A stretch of DNA of 10,628 nt, taken from the NCBI GenBank assembly GCA_017560285.1, contig JAFYOG010000076.1, positions 1-10,628 on the forward strand, in the 5' to 3' direction. Origin of the DNA: Clostridia bacterium (GTDB taxonomy: Bacteria > Bacillota > Clostridia > Oscillospirales > CAG-382). The position numbers and the translations under genes are program-made. Positions 5,656-10,628 of this stretch are shown here, in pieces (position 1 is the first letter of the stretch; each line of letters opens with the position of its first letter). The notes under the pieces were generated by a model. That model ran no database searches. It was not told the DNA's origin and was given only the letters and a program-made list of their open reading frames with translations.

Positions 5656-6741
5656 ATGCCGATTAATTCCAAAATTCCCGATTATTCCGATAATTTCGAT
5701 TTTGATTTTGAAAGCCGCATAACCGGTGCGGAATTTTCTGCCGAGGACGTGGACAGCGAGCTTACCCTGCGCCCCAAAACCTTGGGCGAATACGTAGGCC
5801 AGCAAAAGGTTAAGGATAACCTTTCGGTATTTATAAAAGCCGCCGCCGCAAGGGGCGACAGCCTTGACCACGTTTTGCTTCACGGCCCACCCGGCTTGGG
5901 TAAAACCACCTTATCCTGCATTATCGCAAGCGAGCTTGGTGTTAACCTTAAGGTTACCAGCGGCCCTGCCATAGAAAAAGCAGGCGACCTTGCGGCATTG
6001 CTTACCACCTTAGAGCGCAACGATATTCTTTTTATAGACGAAATACACCGTCTGCCACGGCAGGTAGAAGAGGTTCTTTACCCTGCTATGGAGGATTTTG
6101 CCCTTGACCTTATGATGGGTAAGGGCCCCTCGGCACGGTCTATACGCATTCCCTTAAAGCCCTTTACCCTTGTGGGCGCTACCACAAGAGCAGGTCAGCT
6201 TTCATCGCCCTTGCGCGATAGGTTCGGGATGCTGTTTAGATTAGAGCTTTATACCCCCCAAGAGCTTTCGCTTATTATCACCCGTTCGGCAGGGATTTTA
6301 GATATTCCCATCACCCCCGACGGCGCATACCAAATAGCTTTGCGCTCCCGCGGGACACCCCGTATTGCCAACCGCTTTTTAAAGCGTGTTAGGGATTTTG
6401 CCATTGTAGAGGGCGACGGAGTTATAGATTACGATATTACCTGCCGCGCGTTGGATGCGTTAGAAGTAGACGAGCTTGGCTTGGATTCGGTAGACAGACG
6501 TATGCTTTCCGCCATTATAAACCATTTTGGCGGCGGCCCCGTTGGGTTGGAAACCTTGGCGGCGGTTATCGGCGAGGAATCGGTTACCTTAGAGGACGTT
6601 TACGAGCCTTATCTGTTACAGCTTGGCTTTATTAACCGCACCCCCCGCGGACGTTGCGCCACTGCAAGCGCATATAAGCATTTGGGCTTGGAAGCCCCTA
6701 ACAACGCATCCGACCAAATTAGCTTTTCGGATAGCATTTAG
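5656..6741 (+). CDS. ruvB: Holliday junction branch migration ATPase RuvB
   Basis: A 361-residue AAA+ hexameric motor driving branch migration with RuvA. Walker A is GPPGLGKTT (77-85), Walker B DEIH (128-131), sensor 1 lies in VGATTRAG, and the SRGTPRIANR segment carries the sensor 2 region. The C-terminal winged helix ends with the family motif TPRGR. It has a slightly extended acidic N-terminus (DNFDFDFES) and a tail of about 17 residues after KHLG, making it somewhat longer than E. coli RuvB (336). The ATG directly abuts the ruvA TAA; its ribosome site (GGAAAGGAGAAGGGA) lies inside the ruvA end. Confidence 0.97.
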   Translation: MPINSKIPDYSDNFDFDFESRITGAEFSAEDVDSELTLRPKTLGEYVGQQKVKDNLSVFIKAAAARGDSLDHVLLHGPPGLGKTTLSCIIASELGVNLKVTSGPAIEKAGDLAALLTTLERNDILFIDEIHRLPRQVEEVLYPAMEDFALDLMMGKGPSARSIRIPLKPFTLVGATTRAGQLSSPLRDRFGMLFRLELYTPQELSLIITRSAGILDIPITPDGAYQIALRSRGTPRIANRFLKRVRDFAIVEGDGVIDYDITCRALDALEVDELGLDSVDRRMLSAIINHFGGGPVGLETLAAVIGEESVTLEDVYEPYLLQLGFINRTPRGRCATASAYKHLGLEAPNNASDQISFSDSI

Positions 6742-6751
6742 GAGATAATTT

Positions 6752-7612
6752 ATGTTTGTTGCAAATAAATGGAAGGAATACCGATTGTTGGATACCGCCG
6801 ACGGCGAACGGTTAGAGCAATGGGGGGATTATACCCTTGTGCGCCCCGACCCGCAGGTTATTTGGCACGGCGAAAAACAGCATAAGGGCTGGAAGAACGC
6901 CAACGGTGTTTACCGTCGTTCACGCTCGGGCGGCGGCGATTGGATAAAAAAAGAGGTTCCCGAGGAATGGATAATTTCTTACGGCGATGACCTTAGGTTC
7001 GGTATTTCCGCCATGGGCTTTAAGCACACGGGCTTGTTCCCCGAGCAGGCGGCAAACTGGGATTGGTTTACCGACCTTATAAAAAACAGCGGCAGAGAAA
7101 TTAAGCTGCTTAACCTTTTTGCATACACAGGCGGTGCAAGCGTTGCCGCCGCAAAGGCAGGGGCTTTCGTTTGCCACGTGGATGCATCTAAAAAGATTAT
7201 TCAAAAGGCAAAGCGCAACGCCGAGCTATCTAACGTTCCCAACGATAAAATACGTTATATCACCGACGATTGCTTTAAGTTTGTTGCCCGCGAAATCCGC
7301 CGCGGCAACAAATACGATGCGATTATTCTTGACCCGCCATCCTTTGGCAGAGGCCCCAACGGCGAAAAGTGGGTTATAGAAGAAGCGCTTGACGATTTTG
7401 TAGAGCTTGTTTGCCAGGTTCTTTCCGATAACCCCTTGTTTGTGTTGCTTAATTCCTATACCACGGGTCTTTCCCCTGCCACCAACGGCTATATTTTGCG
7501 TAAGCACACAAAGCGGTTTGGGGGTAAGGTCGTTAGCGAAGAGCTTGGTATTCCCATAGAAGCATCCGGCGAATGCCTGCCCTGCGGCGCCGCATCCCGC
7601 TGGACACCGTAA
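6752..7612 (+). CDS. Class I SAM-dependent methyltransferase, RlmI/RlmK-like
   Basis: A 286-residue methyltransferase of the family containing the RlmI and RlmK 23S rRNA enzymes. Motif I is LLNLFAYTGGASV (119-131), the ribose-binding acid is D144 in HVDAS, and motif IV is DPPSFGRG (194-201). The C-terminus has LPCGAASRW, a conserved-looking ending. RlmI's N-terminal PUA domain is absent; instead there is a short beta-rich N-terminal region (about 1-90). An rRNA or other RNA target is likely but the substrate is not proven by sequence. Ribosome site AGGAG overlaps the ruvB stop. It sits between ruvB and ecfA1 in the same presumed transcript, which offers no clear functional hint. Confidence 0.85.
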   Translation: MFVANKWKEYRLLDTADGERLEQWGDYTLVRPDPQVIWHGEKQHKGWKNANGVYRRSRSGGGDWIKKEVPEEWIISYGDDLRFGISAMGFKHTGLFPEQAANWDWFTDLIKNSGREIKLLNLFAYTGGASVAAAKAGAFVCHVDASKKIIQKAKRNAELSNVPNDKIRYITDDCFKFVAREIRRGNKYDAIILDPPSFGRGPNGEKWVIEEALDDFVELVCQVLSDNPLFVLLNSYTTGLSPATNGYILRKHTKRFGGKVVSEELGIPIEASGECLPCGAASRWTP

Positions 7613-7633
7613 TTTTAAAGAAAAGAGTTTTTT

Positions 7634-8467
7634 ATGGCTTTTATAGAGGCTCGCGGGGTTGAATTTGCATATTCCCCCGAGGAACCGTTGGTTATAGACG
7701 GTATAGACGTTAAAATAGAAAAAGGCAGTTACGTTGCAATTCTTGGCCACAACGGCTGCGGTAAAAGCACCTTGGCAAAGCTGTTGTGCGGTATCGTTGC
7801 CCCTACCGAGGGTCAGATTTTGGTTGACGGCATTAACACCTGCGACGGCGAGCAGGAATTTGAGCTTCGCAAAAAGTGCGGAATGGTGTTTCAGAACCCC
7901 GATAACCAGCTTGTTGCCAGCGTTGTAGAGGAAGACGTTGCCTTCGCACCCGAAAACCTTGGGTTGCCGAGAGAGGAAATAAGAAAACGGGTAGACAGCG
8001 CCCTTGCCACCGTAGATATGAGCGAATACGCCAAGCACACCACCCACAAGCTTTCGGGTGGGCAAAAGCAGCGTATTGCCATTGCGGGCATATTGGCTAT
8101 GCAGCCCGAATGCATTATTTTTGACGAAGCCACCGCAATGCTTGACCCAACGGGCAGAAAAGAGATTGCCGCCGCAATGAAGCGGTTGAACAAAGAGCTT
8201 GGCATTACCGTTGTTACCATTACCCATTATATGGGCGAGGCAATAGAGGCAGACCGCATTATAGTTATGAACCAAGGCAAAATTATTGCCGACGGTACCC
8301 CTGCCGAGATTTTTTCTAAGGTAGAACAGCTAAAAGAGGTTTCGCTTGCCGTACCGCAGGTTACCGAGCTGTTATATATGCTTGAATGCGACGGTTACCA
8401 AATGCCCCGCGGAATTTTGCACGCGATGGATGCGGCAGAGGTTTTAACACAAAAGCTGAAAAAATAG
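7634..8467 (+). CDS. ecfA1: Energy-coupling factor transporter ATPase EcfA1
   Basis: A 277-residue cytoplasmic ABC ATPase, one of the two nucleotide-binding subunits of ECF importers for vitamins and metal ions. Walker A is GHNGCGKST (38-46), the Q-loop is FQNPDNQ (Q87), the ABC signature LSGGQKQR (140-147), Walker B IIFDE with catalytic E165, the D-loop ATAMLDP, and the switch H198 in THYM. The Asn-Pro-Asp-Asn-Gln Q-loop and the VVEEDVAFAPEN segment fit EcfA rather than other ABC families. First of the ecfA1-ecfA2-ecfT set, 21 bases after the methyltransferase gene; the ribosome site is a modest AAAGAG. Confidence 0.94.
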   Translation: MAFIEARGVEFAYSPEEPLVIDGIDVKIEKGSYVAILGHNGCGKSTLAKLLCGIVAPTEGQILVDGINTCDGEQEFELRKKCGMVFQNPDNQLVASVVEEDVAFAPENLGLPREEIRKRVDSALATVDMSEYAKHTTHKLSGGQKQRIAIAGILAMQPECIIFDEATAMLDPTGRKEIAAAMKRLNKELGITVVTITHYMGEAIEADRIIVMNQGKIIADGTPAEIFSKVEQLKEVSLAVPQVTELLYMLECDGYQMPRGILHAMDAAEVLTQKLKK

Positions 8468-8477
8468 GTGTGTTTTA

Positions 8478-9326
8478 ATGAACGCTATCGAACTTAAGAA
8501 CGTAAGCGTGGTTTACGGCGAGGGGACTCCCTTTAAGAAAATTGCGCTTAACAATATAAATACCTGCTTCCCACAGGGCACCGTTACGGGAATAATAGGT
8601 CATACGGGCAGCGGCAAAAGCACCTTGGCAAGCCTGCTTAACGGGTTGCTAAAGCCCACAAGCGGCGAGGTATTGCTTTTTGATAAAAGCATTTGGGAAA
8701 AGCCCAAGGAAATGGTGCAAATCCGCAGTCAGGTAGGGTTGGTGTTTCAATACCCCGAATATCAGCTGTTTGACGAAACGGTAGAGGCAGATATTGCCTT
8801 TGGCCCCCGCAACCTAAAATTGCCCCAAGAGGAAATAGATAAGCGGGTTAAGCTTGCCGCGGAATTTTGCGGGATAACCGAAAGAGATTTAAAAAGGTCG
8901 CCCTTTGAGCTTTCGGGCGGGCAAAAGCGCCGCGCCGCTATTGCAGGGGTTTTGGCAATGCAGCCCAAGGTTTTGGTGCTTGATGAGCCTGCCGCGGGGT
9001 TGGACCCAAAGGGCAGAGAAGAAATTTTGGGCGGCTTGATAGAATATAAAAACACCTACGGCGCAACCCTTATTATTATTTCCCACAGCATGGAGGACGT
9101 TGCAAAATACGCCGATAACATTTTGGTTATGAACAACGGCGAAATTTATATGCAGGGCGCCGTAGAAGAAATATTTTTGCAGGCGGAACGGCTGTTTGAC
9201 GCTAATTTAGACGTTCCCCAAATTACAAAGCTGTTTATAGAGCTTAAAAAGCGGGGGTTGTGCGAAAGCTCGGATATATATACCCTTGGCTATGCAAAAA
9301 AGGTTATAGAAAAACTGTTAGGATAG
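8478..9326 (+). CDS. ecfA2: Energy-coupling factor transporter ATPase EcfA2
   Basis: A 282-residue ABC ATPase that pairs with EcfA1 to form the asymmetric ATPase dimer of the ECF module. Walker A is GHTGSGKST (41-49), Q-loop FQYPEYQLF (Q91), signature LSGGQKRR (145-152), Walker B VLVLDEP (E170), D-loop AGLDP, and H203 in ISHSM. The YPEYQLF and SGGQKRR forms are those of EcfA2, and the order after ecfA1 agrees. It starts ten bases after ecfA1 with an AGGTG ribosome site and ends four bases before ecfT. All catalytic residues are intact. Confidence 0.94.
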   Translation: MNAIELKNVSVVYGEGTPFKKIALNNINTCFPQGTVTGIIGHTGSGKSTLASLLNGLLKPTSGEVLLFDKSIWEKPKEMVQIRSQVGLVFQYPEYQLFDETVEADIAFGPRNLKLPQEEIDKRVKLAAEFCGITERDLKRSPFELSGGQKRRAAIAGVLAMQPKVLVLDEPAAGLDPKGREEILGGLIEYKNTYGATLIIISHSMEDVAKYADNILVMNNGEIYMQGAVEEIFLQAERLFDANLDVPQITKLFIELKKRGLCESSDIYTLGYAKKVIEKLLG

Positions 9327-9330
9327 AAAT

Positions 9331-10179
9331 ATGCTTAAAGACGTAACCTTCGGGCAGTATTTCCCGGGAAATTCTCTGCTTCACAAGGCAGATGCCCGTT
9401 TTAAGGTATTGATTTTAATTGAATATATAGTAATAGTTCTTTTGGCAAATTCGGCTTATGCCGTTGGGCTTGGGTTATTGCTTACCGCCTTTTTGATGGT
9501 GTTTTCGGGTGTTAAAATCCGTCTTTTGCTAAAATCGGTAAAGCCTTTAATCTTTGTGCTGGTGTTTACCTGCCTTATTAATTTGTTCCTTACCCGCGGC
9601 AGCGGCGCACCCTTGGTGGATTGGAGCTTTATTAAGATATACAAAGAGGGCGTACGCAACGCAATAGCAATGCTTATAAGGCTGTTAAGCCTTGTTTTGG
9701 GCACAAGCGTGTTAATTTCCTTTACCACCAGCCCCTTAGAGCTTACCGATGCGTTGGAAAGCCTGCTTTCCCCTTTAAAAAAGATAAAGGTGCCGGTGCA
9801 CGAATTTGCAATGATGATGTCTATTGCATTGCGGTTTATTCCCACCCTTATAGAGGAAACCAACAAGATTATTTCTGCCCAAAAGGCACGCTGTGCAGAT
9901 TTCGACAGCGGAAACATATTTAAAAAGCTAAAGGCTATGGTTCCTATTCTTATCCCCTTGTTCGTTTCGGCGGTACGCAGGGCCGAGGAATTGGCAGACG
10001 CAATGGAATGCCGTTGTTATCACGGCGGCAAGGGCAGAACCAAGCTTAACGTTATGCACGCAAAGCTTAGGGATTATATATTCCTGCTTGCGGTTACCGC
10101 AATTATTGCAGGGGTGGTTGTTCTTAACCGTTACGATGCATCTTTTATAAAGAACTTAATAAAGGATTTGGTATTTTGA
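9331..10179 (+). CDS. ecfT: Energy-coupling factor transporter transmembrane protein EcfT
   Basis: A 282-residue membrane protein that couples the EcfA1/EcfA2 ATPases to a substrate-binding S component. Hydrophobic segments lie at about 25-40, 43-58, 70-87, 111-131, 203-215 and 247-265. The two short coupling-helix motifs are recognisable: ARC at 186-188 (AQKARCADFD) and CRC at 227-229 (AMECRCYHGG); the reference form of each ends in Gly (A-R-G), so both carry Cys instead. No S component is encoded in the window, as expected for group II ECF systems in which several S components elsewhere share one module. The ribosome site overlaps the ecfA2 end (TTAGGA), and the stop overlaps the truA start. 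Confidence 0.94.
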   Translation: MLKDVTFGQYFPGNSLLHKADARFKVLILIEYIVIVLLANSAYAVGLGLLLTAFLMVFSGVKIRLLLKSVKPLIFVLVFTCLINLFLTRGSGAPLVDWSFIKIYKEGVRNAIAMLIRLLSLVLGTSVLISFTTSPLELTDALESLLSPLKKIKVPVHEFAMMMSIALRFIPTLIEETNKIISAQKARCADFDSGNIFKKLKAMVPILIPLFVSAVRRAEELADAMECRCYHGGKGRTKLNVMHAKLRDYIFLLAVTAIIAGVVVLNRYDASFIKNLIKDLVF

Positions 10180-10628
10180 AGCTTGTTATAAAAATTGCAT
10201 ATAAGGGCACAAACTACTGCGGATGGCAGGTGCAGCCCAACAAGCCTACGGTGCAGGGTGTTTTACAGCAGGCGATAGAAGCCGCCTTCGGCACAAAAAT
10301 AACCTTAACCGGCTGCAGCCGTACCGATGCTGGGGTGCACGCAAGGGAATTTGTTGCGGCAGTAGAGGGCAATTTGCCCAACCTGCCCGCAACCGCCTTC
10401 CCCTTGGCGGTAAACAAGCTGTTGCCAAGCGATATTGCAATATTAAGCGCCGATTATGCCGATGGGGATTTTCACCCCCGTTACAGTGCAAAGGGCAAGG
10501 AATACGTTTATACAATACATAACAGCCGTATTAACGACCCTTTCTGTGCCGAAACCGCTTGGGAATTTCACCGCCGTATAGACGAAGCTTTGGCAAACGA
10601 CCTTTGTGGGGAATTTGTAGGCAAGCAG
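10176..10628 (+). CDS. truA: tRNA pseudouridine synthase A (partial, 3' end off window)
   Basis: The first 151 codons of TruA, which makes pseudouridine at positions 38-40 of the tRNA anticodon arm. The N-terminus KLVIKIAYKGTNYCGWQVQP is the standard opening strand, and the catalytic aspartate is D51 in GCSRTDAGVHA. FHPRYSAKGKEYVY, also conserved, follows. There is no ATG; the start is TTG at 10176-10178, overlapping the ecfT TGA by four bases, with AAAGGA (10161-10166) nine bases upstream, so translation is probably coupled to ecfT. The ecfA1-ecfA2-ecfT-truA order is common in Firmicutes. The reading frame runs open to the last base, so the C-terminal part is lost only to the window edge. 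Confidence 0.95.
   Translation, partial: MKLVIKIAYKGTNYCGWQVQPNKPTVQGVLQQAIEAAFGTKITLTGCSRTDAGVHAREFVAAVEGNLPNLPATAFPLAVNKLLPSDIAILSADYADGDFHPRYSAKGKEYVYTIHNSRINDPFCAETAWEFHRRIDEALANDLCGEFVGKQ

Noticed and set aside
7226..8275. A 349-codon open frame on the minus strand opposite the methyltransferase and ecfA1
   Set aside because: Both opposite genes have intact motifs; the antisense protein shows no recognisable domain and is Cys/Asn/Gly-rich as expected for a frame mirroring biased codons.

Overview
The window looks like ordinary chromosome from a low- to mid-GC Firmicute, most likely a member of the Clostridia. Three things point there: strong AGGAG-type ribosome binding sites, sigma-A-like promoters, and an ecfA1-ecfA2-ecfT-truA block of the type typical of Firmicutes. 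UGA acts as a stop codon (for example at the end of the zinc-ribbon gene and of ecfT), so the standard bacterial code applies. The assignment below phylum is an inference.

Minus-strand half (about 1-4400). Reading in the direction of transcription, an acyl carrier protein gene (acpP) with its own promoter is followed by a HAD-family phosphatase, and the pair ends at a clear intrinsic terminator (3395-3428). Next comes a three-gene set: an SPFH-domain protein with three C-terminal zinc ribbons, a membrane-anchored protein with two N-terminal zinc ribbons, and a secreted or membrane TPM-domain protein with a glycine-rich tail. These match by domain content the B. subtilis YdjI, YdjG and YdjH proteins, which work with the PspA envelope-stress system; no pspA is visible here. 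That set ends at another terminator (150-186). At the left edge a near-consensus minus-strand promoter (8-36), with a cluster of ATGCAT-like words upstream of it, points to a further minus-strand gene outside the window.

Plus-strand half (about 4464-10628). A well-formed promoter (4464-4492), divergent from the acpP promoter, precedes eight tightly packed genes: ruvC, ruvA, ruvB (Holliday junction processing), an RlmI/RlmK-like SAM-dependent methyltransferase, ecfA1, ecfA2, ecfT (the shared energizing module of ECF vitamin/metal uptake transporters) and truA (tRNA pseudouridine synthase, cut by the window end). Gaps range from a 4-base overlap to 21 bases, so they are probably one transcript. 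truA begins at a TTG codon that overlaps the ecfT stop.

Most of the content is housekeeping. The least ordinary part is the SPFH / zinc-ribbon / TPM operon, with five zinc ribbons across two of its proteins and a hexanucleotide repeat in the second gene. I saw no CRISPR array, transposon, phage gene or RNA gene, and I do not think the window holds a wholly new system.
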